Source: Margaritispora aquatica
Taxonomy: Eukaryota > Ascomycota > Leotiomycetes > Helotiales > Discinellaceae
Direction: 5' to 3'
Length of the DNA stretch: 64,000 nt
Assembly (NCBI GenBank): GCA_007644065.1
Contig: VJWN01000033.1
Coordinates: 124,001 to 188,000 of the forward strand
The position numbers and the translations under genes were made by a program. This document shows positions 1 through 11,230 of the stretch, one piece after another. Positions within the stretch are counted from its first letter, which is position 1. Each line of letters starts with the position of its first letter. The notes beneath the pieces were generated by a model. It was not told the DNA's origin. It worked only from the letters and a program-made list of their open reading frames with translations, and searched no databases.

Positions 1-657
1 AATCAAGGCACGTACATCATCGGCATCCACGGTGACATTCTGAATCTTGCTTCTAAAGTTGAAGTACTGGATCGAAGAGTTTCCACGGTTTTCGGAATTT
101 GAGGCGACATCTGATTGCGACTGAAGCACCAGTCGTCCATTTGTTCCAACTGTCTTCCCACTAGCAGTTTTGATACTTGAAATGATGATACTGCCGCTCG
201 TTGGGAAGATTGCGGTCAAGTTTCCAGTGTTGACGGTGATTGCAGAGGGTGACTCTCTGATATCCAATCCTGTGTTACGGCGGTGGTGATGTCTTGGCTT
301 CCTGACAGCCAAATGCGACTTTTGGGCTGTGATAGTATACGTATCGGCGATAGCTGCTGAAGCAGGGATGGCATGGCCGGTCCATTTTATAGAACCATCC
401 GCCCATTGTCCAGTCACCCATGATTGCAAGTCAACCTCGCCATTGGCACTTGATGCGACGAAATTGGTGGTATTGGCAGGAAACTGGCCCTCGGCCCATG
501 GAAGACCAAAAGTTGTTCCCAAATTCAATGCTGGTTTTCCCTCAAGCCAGTGAACAGTTGCCGAGCTGGAAGAGTTGGATGTCGTAGAATTTGACCAGGA
601 AAATGCTGTGCTAAACAAGGAGCAGAGAGCCAGGTAGCGAGCAACTTGAGGAGCCAT
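1..657 (-). CDS. Secreted exo-rhamnogalacturonan lyase-like protein (PL26 type), N-terminal part
   Basis: An open frame starts at the ATG at 657 and runs without a stop to the left edge, giving the first 219 residues. Residues 1-20 (MAPQVARYLALCSLFSTAFS) look like a signal peptide, followed by a Ser/Thr/Asn-rich linker with several N-glycosylation sequons. The next stretch carries WLEGKPALNLGTTFGLPWAEG and, further on, SWVTGQWADGSIKWTGHAI. This pattern of a short ligand-site motif, then WPDGSxKWTGHA, is typical of the N-terminal RIFT-type beta-barrel domain of PcRGLX-like exo-rhamnogalacturonan lyases. That family removes disaccharides from rhamnogalacturonan I of pectin outside the cell. The catalytic domain lies beyond the window, so activity cannot be judged. 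No intron is evident in the visible part. The family call rests on motif recall, not on an alignment. Confidence 0.7.
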   Translation of the reverse strand, partial: MAPQVARYLALCSLFSTAFSWSNSTTSNSSSSATVHWLEGKPALNLGTTFGLPWAEGQFPANTTNFVASSANGEVDLQSWVTGQWADGSIKWTGHAIPASAAIADTYTITAQKSHLAVRKPRHHHRRNTGLDIRESPSAITVNTGNLTAIFPTSGSIIISSIKTASGKTVGTNGRLVLQSQSDVASNSENRGNSSIQYFNFRSKIQNVTVDADDVRALI

Positions 658-2377
658 GATTAAGGTACTTATGAACCAAATCTGACAGCGCCAGCATGAG
701 ACGGAACCACACTCGACTTGATGGATGCGGCTTAAGAGACAAGCCGAGAATATTTCCTTGGGGCGTAGAAACATTTATATGTAAATCTCTCCACGATTCA
801 TGATTCATCTCCGAGTTCACCGGAGCCAAAAAGCATGCCAAGACATTATCTTCGGTGCGATGTTATCACGACATATCCTTTTCACCATTTCTCATCCACA
901 TGGCACAATGTCAATCACAGGGCAGCTCTCACATCCAGGCCATCGAGGAAGAAGGGTTCCACCACTTCAGCAATTCACCAATCGGTGGGTGTCCGCTTCA
1001 CCTTCTCCGCCGCGCCGGGTACATGGAGGATGTAGCTCTCCACATCTCCTCATGTCTTCATCTCCCGCCTGCATATGGTGGTGGTATGTTCCTGAATCTA
1101 TATGGCTTGGCTATGATGGAATGATGTGTGCGTGCCAGGGATTGCATTGCGGAAGAAAGTATAACGAGATTTGTATTATCCGGGGAACTTGGCGACGGAG
1201 AGACAAGCCAACGCGGGGTATCGGGTCAATGTTGTTAATTTTGGTCTGGGGTAGGAAAAGAACATTAATAAGGCACCTGCAGAACAATCAAAACAGGATT
1301 AATTCAGATGATGGATATCCCCAAACTATTCGATAGCACATGAACTTGACTCCTGTACACCTGAAATTGCACCAAGGAAGTTTACTGGCTGGCCCAGGAA
1401 AATCAAGTAGAATAAAGTAGAATAAAGTAGAATAATGTACAATAAAGTAAAAAATTAATTGCAATTTCGGTAGCCAAGATATTCCAGACATCCTAGACAC
1501 CCTACAGTAGACACCACCCATGGGGAGAGCATGATAGATAATATATCCTGAGATGATCATCTTATGATCTTCACCAGAGCGCATGAAACTTTCAGCTTAT
1601 TGTCATATGTATGCATCCTCAGAAAGTCGATCTTGTCCAATCTTCCTCAAATACCGGAAATGTAACCACTGGTTAAGGGTAGGTAGGGTAATGCGGCCCA
1701 CACACTTGCCTGTTATCATATCGTATTCCAATCGATCCTGACTTTCAAACGATCAACGACCTGGAGGAAACATAAAATAGATATATTTTTATTTTGTAGC
1801 TCAGAACAAATCGATTGACCGGCAAAGTACTATGAACACTAACTAGCACGTGTGAGTTACTTAGCAAGTATAACAAAATCATTTTTTTATCAGAAGGAAC
1901 AATGCAATTGCGAAACCAAGGTACAAAAACATAAATTGACATGTCATATTGTACTATGGATACTATAGATACCAGGTCAATGACTTAGAGAAGTTGACAA
2001 TGCAATGCGACTTCAATGCCCAGGCTGCTACTTGCAACTGCTCGAACCTTGATGGCAATTTGGTATAGCGAAGGATGTAACAATGTCACTAATAGAGACA
2101 TGAGAATAGTGTATGAATTACTGCATCAAGAGGACTTACAAGATATCGTCTAGTCAGAAACACATTGTGAGTTGATTGATTTATCAAATCAAAGATGAAG
2201 GACTACCTTAGCAAAAACACTCCCAAATATGAATATCACGTGATCCCGAGCCTTGCACCAAAAAAAAGTTCGAGGCTGGAGAGCAGGCAGTCCACCTGGA
2301 TCATCAGTTTCCAATTCTGTTCCGAGCATCATTGAATCTTACGACACATCTTATCGCTGATTCAAATACCCTACGAG
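658..2377. other. Intergenic region between divergent genes
   Basis: About 1.7 kb separates the start of the PL26-like gene (-) from the snRNP gene (+). The longest open frame (800-1336, +) has no domain, biased composition or splice context suggesting a gene. An AT-rich 10-bp tandem repeat lies at 1405-1449. No RNA gene or transposon is visible. The part near 658-800 is presumably the promoter of the secreted lyase. Confidence 0.6.
1405..1449. repeat. 10-bp tandem repeat (AAGTAGAATA), about 4.5 copies
   Basis: Three exact AAGTAGAATA units are followed by one diverged unit (ATGTACAATA) and a partial one. It is a simple minisatellite in non-coding sequence. Confidence 0.85.
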
Positions 2378-3292
2378 ATGGCAGAACCACCACACAAGCG
2401 CGCGCGCCGGCCCGATAGCAAGCAGATGTGGGATGAGGCGGATCGCCGAGCACCAGCACGAGAGGAACGACGAGACGATAGACGTGACGACAGACGCGAC
2501 GACAGGAATCGGGATCGTGATCGCAGATACAGAAGCAGATCGCCACGGGAATCTAGAGGTGCTGATCATGGCGGCCGAACTCGAGAGCGCGACTATAGGG
2601 AGCGAGATAGTGGAAGGGATCGCGATGAGCGAGGCGGACGTAGAGATGGAGAGAGGGGTGCTGATAGAGGAGGGAGAAGAGACGGCGGGAGAGACCGAGA
2701 TCGAGGTATTACATCTTTTGTTTTCAAGGCTATGCAGGCAACTAATTCTTATTTAGATGGAGGGCGAGATGTAAGGGACAAACCTAGGGAGAGATCAAGG
2801 TCGAGAGATAGGACACGAGATCACGGAAAGCGAGATGATCGGAGTAGAAGTCCTAGGAGAGACAGGGACAGAGAAGTAAAGAAAGAGCCCATAGCTGAGA
2901 AAGAGACACCAAAACCACCTCCTGAAGAAGAGATCCCAGTGCAACCAGCGGCTCATGTTAGCTTTAAGGTTGGTGGAGCAGCGACACCTGTTGACCATGA
3001 TCGTATGGAGACAGATGAAGACACGAACCAAGCCAAAAAGAAGAAGCAGGGCAAGGGAAAGAAGGGCAAATCAGTCCCTGTGGAGGAAGATGAAGACATT
3101 ATTGTCGAGGACGATGGCTTAGCAGCCATGCAAGCAATGATGGGTTTTGGTGGATTCGGAACAACGCACCAGAAGAAGGTCGAGGGAAACAATGTTTCTG
3201 CTGTGAGAAAGGAGAAGAAGACCGAGTACAGACAGTACATGAATCGGCAAGGTGGATTCAACAGGCCATTGAGTCCGACAAGAGACGTTTGA
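2378..3292 (+). CDS. U4/U6.U5 tri-snRNP 27 kDa protein (SNRNP27 family)
   Basis: The N-terminal two thirds is a long Arg/Ser/Asp/Glu-rich (RS/RD/RE) tract typical of splicing factors. The C-terminus has the conserved SNRNP27 domain: MMGFGGFGTTHQKKVEGN, then YRQYMNRQGGFNRPLSP, nearly the same as the end of the human protein. The family is part of the U4/U6.U5 tri-snRNP and acts in the nucleus during spliceosome activation. A 51-nt intron is likely at 2706-2756 (donor GTATTA, CTAAT branch-like site, acceptor TTTAG). Removing it drops a hydrophobic 17-residue stretch that interrupts the charged RS tract and leaves 287 residues. Because the intron is a multiple of three without a stop, retention would still give a full-length 304-residue protein. 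The start is the first in-frame ATG (gagATGgca). Confidence 0.93.
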   Translation: MAEPPHKRARRPDSKQMWDEADRRAPAREERRDDRRDDRRDDRNRDRDRRYRSRSPRESRGADHGGRTRERDYRERDSGRDRDERGGRRDGERGADRGGRRDGGRDRDRGITSFVFKAMQATNSYLDGGRDVRDKPRERSRSRDRTRDHGKRDDRSRSPRRDRDREVKKEPIAEKETPKPPPEEEIPVQPAAHVSFKVGGAATPVDHDRMETDEDTNQAKKKKQGKGKKGKSVPVEEDEDIIVEDDGLAAMQAMMGFGGFGTTHQKKVEGNNVSAVRKEKKTEYRQYMNRQGGFNRPLSPTRDV

Positions 3293-3903
3293 GCAGATTC
3301 GAACCTAATCATGGTATTCCCTTCACTGAAGGATATCCTACGGATGTTTACATCAAAATACTTATAATGCTAACGCAACCTACAAGGTAGCGATCAAGAC
3401 ATGACAGCAGCAGTGGTGCAAGTCATGTGCTGGTGGTTATATTAGGTGGAGCATCCTGTACCAAGAATTGTAATTGCCATCACACGGTCACAAGCAGATA
3501 AAATACTGTGATGCTTTGCGGAGGCAGAATTTGCAATTCTGATGGAGGCAACCCCTCCGAAGGAAAAACTGCAAAATTCCGTTTTCAAGAACAGGCCAGA
3601 TATGTCGTCCAAGACCACTGTTACAGAATACCCAAGGAAAATGAATAAATAGAAACTCACTCCCTTCATCGAATATTATTAAAGTCGTGATTTGATTATT
3701 GGTTTCAATTGTTGTCATTTTCAAATTCGGCAGTCCGAACAGCTTCCCCAGACTGTGGCGCAAGGCTGTTCCTTTTGCAACGGTGTTCACAAGCTTCACT
3801 CCCCCACACCACAACCCCTCTGCAACGAAAATTTAGAGCTCCGTTGGTGTGGTTTCTTGGAGCTCTGGATAGCTTTCCTATTTCGCAATTCAATTGAGGC
3901 AAT
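3293..3903. other. Intergenic region
   Basis: Terminator region of the snRNP27 gene followed by the promoter of the glucosidase I gene. The open frames here overlap on both strands and show no coding signature. I see no repeat or RNA gene. Confidence 0.6.
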
Positions 3904-6532
3904 ATGTTTCTCCTCAATCCATTAGCAACCGTGGTTGCTGGCTTTGCGCTGGCGAGCGCTGTTCACGCGGCTGAAGCAGACGATATCAATATATTATACC
4001 AGGAGGTTGCGAGGCAGCAAAACGATAGCTTGTTATGGGGACCTTACAGGCCGAATCTGTACTTTGGAGTCAGGCCAAGGATACCCAAAAGCTTCATGGG
4101 CGGATTGATGTGGTCGAGGGTAGACAACTTCCAAGATGTGCAAACCAGTAAGTGAAATTGTAGATCAGGAAGAGTTTCCTGTACCATTAGTGGAGAGGAA
4201 ATGTTGCAGAACTGATTGGATATAGACTTCAGACACACTTGTGAACAAGGTGATGACATGAGAGGTTATGGCTGGGACACTTTCGATCCACGGACAGGCG
4301 GTCAGCAAACTATCAAAGATGAGGGAAATGGACTCGACATTACAACTAGCTTCGTCAAAATCCCAGGAGGAGGACACGGAGGCAGTTGGGCAACTCGAGT
4401 GAGAGGAATCGTTAGGGAAAACTCCCCACCAGACTTGAAGACTACTATGGTTTTCACGGCATCATTGGAGGGCTTTGGAAGTTTGGAGGTTGCCAACGCG
4501 GAGGATCCACTAGGTTTCGAGGGCGATGTTGTGTTGAAGGGAGAGTCAACTGGTCTCGGGGAGTACACAGTTACTGTCACAGCAGGAAGAGGATACCATC
4601 CCAAGGACCAGCATCCTTCGTATGCTGCTAAGCCTTTGGATCGAACCATCGTCAATTCATTGAATGCTCCAGAGCAGATTTTGTGGCAAACAAAGCCAAT
4701 CATGTTCAAGCAGATGAAGGAAGAGGTTGACAGGTACATTGAGAAATATGGAGAGGAGAATGCCCCACCTCCATGGCAGGTGTATACCCTGGAACACAAA
4801 CCAGGACCTGGAAATCTTCACTACATTCAAAAGGTGTACGAGGGAAATTTCGAGTTCGATATCATTTTCAACAGTGGTTCCGCTGGTAAGGAGCAGACAA
4901 GTCAAGATGTTTCGAATTTCATTAATTCTAGCCAAAAGAGCTTTTGGGAAAGGTTCATTGCAACTTTTGAGCCAAAGCAGCCATTCGCTATTGAGCCTCT
5001 ACAACGATTCTCCAGCAGCATGTTCTCAAACCTTATTGGTGGTCTCGGATACTTTGCTGGTGACTCTGTTGTCGACAGATCATATGCTCAAGAATACGAA
5101 GAGGAGAACGAGGGCTTTTGGGAGGAGACAGCTGCTGCAAGGGCAAAGAAGCAAGAGGCTCTTGAAGGACCTTCTGAGCTTTTCACCACTGTTCCATCGA
5201 GATCATTCTTTCCACGTGGTTTCTTATGGGATGAGGGTTTCCACCTGATGCCTATTGTTGATTGGGATCTTGATCTTGCCATGGAAATTGTCAAGAGCTG
5301 GTTCAATCTTATGGATGACGATGGATGGATTGGACGTGAGCAGATTCTTGGTCCTGAGGCACGAAGCAAAGTACCAGCCGAGTTCCAAACACAATACCCG
5401 CATTACGCCAACCCTCCAACGCTCTTCTTCATCATTGACTCATTTATCGAGAGGCTTGGTGCTTTAAATGGCACCTCTGCACCAGACTCTAAAGTCAGCC
5501 TTGGAGCTTCGCCAAACTCTGTTCACATGAAGAACCCAGAACTTGCTCTCCAATACCTAAGAGAGCTTTATCCAAAACTGAGGAAGCACTACTTTTGGTT
5601 CCGCAAGACTCAGTCTGGAGACCTCAAGTCATATGACCGTGAAGCATTCAGCAGCAAGGAGGCTTACAGATGGAGAGGCCGCACTCCTCAGCACATCTTG
5701 ACCAGTGGTCTCGATGACTACCCTCGCCCTCAGCCACCTCACCCAGGAGAGTTGCACGTTGATCTGATTTCCTGGATGGGAATGATGACCAAGTCATTGA
5801 AGAACATTGCAACACTTCTCCAGTACGATGATGATATCAAGGAGCTGACTACCATCGAGACGGCTATTCTGAGAAACATCGACGACTTGCACTGGAGCGA
5901 GAAAGAGAAATGTTATTGCGATGCTACGATTGATGATTACGAGGAGAACTCGCTTGTCTGTCACAAGGGTTATATTTCTCTCTTCCCCTTCTTGACCGGC
6001 TTGATGGATGCTAGCAGCCCTAAGCTCAAGAACATTCTCGATCTCCTCGGTGACGAGAGTGAGCTGTGGAGTGAACACGGTATCAGAAGTTTGAGCAAGA
6101 AGGATGCCCTTTACGGCACTGCAGAGAACTACTGGCGTGGACCTATCTGGATGAACATCAACTACCTCGCACTTGTTCAACTCCTCGTAAGTCTTCCTCT
6201 TTTCCCCCACCATCCACAACCCCACTAACCCTCTCTCCTAGAAATACGCCCAAACAGTCGGCCCATACGCAGAGCAAGCCACAACGCTCTACTCGGATCT
6301 CCGACTGAACCTCATCAAGACCGTCTACCACTCATGGTACGAGACCGGCTTTGCGTGGGAGCAGTATAACCCTGAAACGGGCGCTGGTCAGCGTACCCAG
6401 CACTTCACCGGATGGACGACATTAGTAGTGAAGATTATGGGCATGCCAGATTTGACGGGTGGAAAGTGGGTTGCTGATGGGTATGGTAACGAGGAGGCGG
6501 CAGAGGAGGCGCCGAAGCATAGCGAGTTGTGA
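3904..6532 (+). CDS. Mannosyl-oligosaccharide glucosidase (processing alpha-glucosidase I, GH63)
   Basis: Three exons join in frame: 3904-4147, 4226-6186 and 6242-6532. The introns are 78 and 55 nt, with GTAAGT donors and TATAG/CCTAG acceptors, and the product is 831 residues. The enzyme trims the outermost alpha-1,2-glucose from Glc3Man9GlcNAc2 on new glycoproteins in the ER lumen. Residues 1-22 are a signal peptide or anchor (LATVVAGFALASAVHAAEA). The order of motifs is that of GH63: LLWGPYRPNLYFGVRPR, then NFRHTCEQ across the first splice junction, FPRGFLWDEGFHLMPIVDWD in the catalytic barrel, ENYWRGPIWMNINYL, and AWEQYNPETGAGQ with TQHFTGWT at the C-terminus. The acidic residues in WDEGFH and WEQYNPETG fall where the family keeps its catalytic and substrate residues. 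The length matches fungal Cwh41/Gls1 proteins. Confidence 0.97.
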
Positions 6533-7106
6533 GTTGTGATTGGTAGGGTAGGGTATGGGAGAGGTGATGGATTTGTATAAAAGCCTGGGATAAAGCGGAT
6601 CGGGTGCGTGATTGTTTGGGAGCTGGGCGAAAATACTATATGAATGAAACGATACCTTGATAGCGCTTTTCTTCGTGATAGATCGAGTCAACAACTTTCA
6701 GTCCCCAGTACCTAGCTGTTTCTCAATTATCAAGCAGGAACAGCAAGCGTTCAAGTCATCATAACCCAACTTGAACTAATTTTGGACAGTCAAAAAGAGA
6801 TGGCATAATGATATGCAGTTTGGGGCTCCTATGTCCAGCGAATGTCCGCTCTGCATCTCTCACTTCTCACAATTGGCATATTATTGGACGGAAGGGAGGC
6901 TCACCTCATGTACCTCGTCTGGACTTAGGGTTTAGCAGTGGATGTGGAGCGGACGTGCATAACTCGCTTAAGCCCTCACTCCGTCGTTCTACCCCTAACA
7001 TTGGGATCGAGCATGTACTTAAGAATGAATGAAAACAGGAATATAACTCCCAATCAATATCAAGCTTCAATATAGACTCAACAAGATCATCGAAACCTCC
7101 CTAACA
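6533..7106. other. Intergenic region
   Basis: 3' flank of the glucosidase gene and promoter of the aldo/keto reductase gene. Short overlapping open frames only, with no repeat or RNA gene seen. Confidence 0.6.
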
Positions 7107-8181
7107 ATGGCACTCACATTCTCCCAACGCCAAATCGGCACCACCCCCGTCTCAGCAATCGGCCTCGGCTGCATGGGCATGTCCATCCCCTCCGCCGCTG
7201 GAACGGTCAGCGACGAGGAATCCCTCAAAGTCCTCACCGCCGCCGCCGACCTCGGTATCACCTTCTGGGACACCTCGGACATGTACGGGCCCTTCACAAA
7301 CGAGCTGCTCATCGGTCGGTGGTTCGCGCAAACCGGCCGTCGCGACGAGATCTTCCTCGCTACCAAGTTCGGCGTCAGGTTCACGGACGGCAAGGCCGGA
7401 CTGTGCAGCTCGCCAGAATGGGTCAAGGCTTCGTGTGCGGCGAGCTTGGAGAGGCTCCAGACCGATCGCATTGATCTGTACCAGCAGCATCGGGTCGACC
7501 CCGAGACGCCGATTGAGCACACTGTCACGGCGCTGGCCGAGCTGGTCAAGGAGGGAAAAGTCAGGTATTTGGGCCTCTCAGAGTGCTCTGCTCGATCGCT
7601 GGTGCGGGCTTGTAAAGTCCATCCGATTGCGACGGCGCAGATGGAGTATTCGCCTTTTGCGCTGGAGATTGAGGAGCCGGCGACGAATTTCCTGAAGACG
7701 GCGAGGGAGTTGGGCGTTAAGATCGTGGCATATGGACCGTTGGGGAGGGGCTTCTTGACGGGTGCTATTAAGACGCGGGAGGATGTCGATCAGGCGCGTA
7801 GGATCCATCCGCGGTTCTCGGAGGAGAATTTCGCGCAGAACTTCAAGATCGTCGAGGCTATGAGTGCGATTGCGAAGGATAGGGGGTGTACGCCTGGCCA
7901 GTTGGCTCTGGCGTGGTTGCTTGCTCAGGGAGAAGGTGAGAGATCGAGTCTTTGTATGTATAATGTGATATCAGCTGACGGAGTTAGATTTCATCCCTAT
8001 TCCTGGGACCAAGACACTGAAGTACTTGATTGAAAACGCTGGTGCGATCAAGGTCAAGTTGCAACCAGAGGACGATGCCAAGATTCGAGATGCTATTGCT
8101 AGTATTGGCGGGAGGCAAGGACTTCGTTACCCCGAAGCGTACATGTCTTGGTGTTTTGGAGACAGCCCTGAGTTGGAATGA
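7107..8181 (+). CDS. NADPH-dependent aldo/keto reductase
   Basis: Two exons, 7107-7935 and 7988-8181, are joined across a 52-nt intron (GTGAGA..TTAG) and give 340 residues. The N-terminus has GLGCMGMS and the AKR tetrad is complete: Asp55 and Tyr60 in WDTSDMYG, Lys87 in LATKFG, and His128 in YQQHRVD. The C-terminus, DFIPIPGTK after the splice, is the NADP 2'-phosphate binding loop. Such cytosolic enzymes reduce aldehydes or ketones with NADPH. The sequence resembles the AKR13/YakC-like group, but the substrate cannot be read from sequence. Exon 1 is strikingly rich in C-ending codons early on. It converges on the tyrosinase gene with only about 144 bp between the stops. Confidence 0.95.
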
Positions 8182-8325
8182 TCGCGGGAAGATGCTGGCA
8201 AGGAGCACTTTCGAATCTCGATTTAAATACACAAACATTCTATCGCTAAATCTAGTTCTGGGTATATCTCCACGCCTTATTACTATATTCTCATGAAGTC
8301 AAATGCCGTCTAGTCATACCCTTCC

Positions 8326-9482
8326 TCAGTACTCAAACTCGTAGCACAAGTATCCACCTTGGATGTTGGTCACATCTCCAACCGTTGAATTCTCAGCAGC
8401 ACCAAACATGTTCAAGGTGAAATCAAGAGTCAGCGCTTTCCATCCATCCGCTGGCTCGTTAATAGTAGTGTTGCCAGCAATCAAATGTAACCTGTTGGCG
8501 GGGTCAAGTTGTTGCCATTGCCAGTACAATCTGTCGAGATAGTTGTGGTGAAGATAGAAGACTGGGTCTCCAGGAGAGCTGTCGACATCGGTCATCTGTT
8601 GCTTGTTAGTATCTTAGGATCTCGCTATTGTTGAACACGTGAAACTTACGACTCCTCCAGTGGCTTGATGCCCAGAGATATGCGGATAATAAGCCATGCA
8701 GCCATAAAACGACTCAAAGTCGGAAATGGCATAGCAATCATCGACATGCGAGCGAGCACCATAGTCCAGGCCCTTCGTCTCGTTCCACTTGCGCGCAAAG
8801 CAGTAATCGGTCGTCAACTCAAGAGGTCCAACATGCTCGGTGCGGTTAGCGAATGGTCCAGTCCGGACGCAGTTGTCGATCGAGCTGCCGTTTCCGCCCA
8901 TGTACTCGTCGGACCACATGTCTGACTGAAAGAAGTTGCCTGATGCGGCGTCGAGAGCTTCGTCCCACCATGGGATCGTGCCAGTGTAGTTGCACTCTGT
9001 CTTGAGGACGAGCTCGTGGGCATGGATTTGCATTCTGTGCCATGCTAGGAAAATCGCCTGTGGTGATATTAGCGCGAGAGGTCTTGAGAGAGATGAAGTA
9101 TGTAACTCACAGTGTAGTGGATCTGGTCTCCATCCGAGGTATTGGTACCCTGTTGGTGCGCAGCTTGGAAGTCATCGAAGCGAGAGACCGCTCCAGGTAG
9201 TCCAGAAGTACCGGGAAGAGACATGACACAGAGCTCAGCGTTGACAAAAGCCATCTTCTCCTCACGCGTCAGAGAACGCCATTCTTTGCGCACAGAGATG
9301 TTCTCTGCTGTGCAAGAGTTGTTGAAAAAGTGCTGGCTTGTGATGTTGGCAGGGAGGTAATGACCAGGGAGCATGGTAACATTTGTAGGGACAGTAGCGT
9401 TGTAGGATTTTACATCATGGACAAAAGAAGGTGCTGCGACTGCGACGGTCGCAAGTCCGAGAATTACTGGCAATGAAAGCAT
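8326..9482 (-). CDS. Secreted short tyrosinase / polyphenol oxidase
   Basis: Three exons on the minus strand, 9482-9111, 9057-8650 and 8595-8326, join in frame at GTGAGT/CAG and GTAAGT/CAG sites and give 349 residues. A signal peptide is clear (MLSLPVILGLATVAVAAPSF). An upstream in-frame ATG at 9527 would hide it, so I start at 9482. The type-3 dicopper site is complete: CuA His109 (FQAAH), His122 (QIHYT) and His131 (AWHR), and CuB His250 and His254 (HISGH) with His276/277 (FYLHH). The enzyme oxidises mono- or diphenols to quinones outside the cell. It ends soon after the CuB domain, so it lacks the C-terminal lid domain of long tyrosinases and resembles the short secreted forms known from Aspergillus (AoCO4-like). 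Many NxS/T sequons fit secretion. Confidence 0.95.
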
Positions 9483-11230
9483 TTTGAAGCTGGTAAAAAA
9501 TGAATGAAAGTCGAAAATATTGAGCATGAGGAAGGAAACATTCTTCTTGCGGCCATCTCTTCTTAAGCTTATTGTTGACAGAGCCTCACATTAATTATCT
9601 TGCCACCCCCACTCCTACTGACAAGAGTTTAACAGTGGGTTGGTGTGGAACTTATGAAATGTTGATCTTGATTTTGCGGTGGACGCGTCAAGCTGTACAT
9701 GGGAAACGATTCCGACTTTTAACCTTTGCATCTCGATGTGGCCCAGCAGTGATCTGTGCCTCGGCAATGGCATAGAGTTCGACCCAGCACATAGTGCCAA
9801 GATACTTCGAGCCCACTATCAAGGATGAAACTGAAACTCTTGGCCTATCAATTATGATTGTTTCTGCAAATTTGGTCCGGGTTCGTGGCGGAACTGTACG
9901 TGTTTATATTTGATGAGTGTTCAGGTGGAGGAGGAATATCGGGCCTTAAAGAGCCTTACCAGTGCATATACCAAATCGAGAAGGAGATTTGGGATGACTG
10001 TCGATAGCTTGTGAGGCTGAGTGGACATCAGGACGGACGAACATGTGGCTCAAGGGATAGCCTGCACTTTGGACGTCGTTGGCAACTCGTCATTTGTGGC
10101 TCTTGATTAGAAATGGTATTCTAGACCTAGAAAAACCTGTCCCACGTGGGATTGAGAGATAATAAACAAGTCTGTCGCTCTAGATCGGAAGGTGGAAGAA
10201 CTGTGTTCAAGTGTGTGAGCTAATCAAGGTTCAGAGATATCACGGACACAGCATAGTGAATCCCCGTGTGTATGTGAGTTACCGAAGGCATGTACCAAGC
10301 ACGATAATACTCTGTTAGTAAGTTTAAAATATATTCAACAAGGCAAACCTTTGTTTGTGAAACTTACCAAAGCGACGAGTCCTCGCTCGAGGAGGACAAT
10401 AGACAAGCCCCCTACTTAAGCGAATCTAAATAACACATAGCCAAGCAGATCAAATATCAGCAGCAAAACCTAAGCAAGGGCCTTACAAATATAGCCCAAT
10501 AAATTTAAATCACGCTTATCTGATCCGCTTGGACTGAATATCTATCAGATGTGAGTAAACATTTATCAGATTATCTTAGGTTTTCACTTTGTTCTACATC
10601 ACTGAAACACAGGTTACCCTCACTCTCGCATTTCGCATAGAAAACCTTTTGGCCCAGCCCGAGGAAGCCGTAGAGTTTCAACTTAACCTCATGCTCATTT
10701 GTTCTTCTTATCCCGGGATTTATCCATCACACCAAAGCACCAATACCATGTGGCGACTGTAGCCAAGTCTGGGGAGCAGATTATGAATCTCCCCACATCA
10801 AGCTATTGATGCATTCTTAACTTTATCCCTTGAAGATTGAGAGTACCAAACAAGCTATCTTCTTCGTGATTGACGGCCTTAAGAACATGTTGTGCATGGC
10901 TGAGATTTTGGGGGGTTTTTGATAACACCTCGCTTATTTTTCCTGGGAAGCATAAATCACTAGCGGTACAGAACTGACCATCTCAAGTGGACAGTTGCGC
11001 TTAGTACCCGCTATGGCTGCCGCTGACTGCTTAGTAGCAGGTTTCTAGCTCCAGACCATATGTGCCATGAGATCATCGAAATCTGAAAATAAACCGAGCG
11101 CAAGAAGGCTCTGTTCGTGTAGAAATCCACGCCCAAATACCATTGTTCTCTTCGTCGTGTAAGTCTGAATCTGGGTATATCATTCAATTCATATATGTAG
11201 TTCCGTTGTCCATTGACATATTCCGCAAAA
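9483..11230. other. Long intergenic region (divergent promoters)
   Basis: About 1.75 kb between the divergent tyrosinase and MFS transporter genes. From about 9.8 to 11.2 kb no frame of useful length exists in any direction, so this is non-coding. A cluster of GATA-type sites is listed separately. No transposon ends or RNA gene recognised. Confidence 0.6.
10516..10575. promoter_or_regulatory. Cluster of GATA-factor type sites
   Basis: TTATC (GATAA on the other strand) occurs at 10516-10520, 10563-10567 and 10571-10575, with a further TATCTATCAG between them. Fungal GATA factors of the AreA/Nit2 type bind paired HGATAR sites. Function here is inferred from spacing only. Confidence 0.3.

Noticed and set aside
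800..1336. 178-aa open frame (+)
   Set aside because: No domain, odd composition, overlaps other frames and lies in the promoter of the PL26-like gene.
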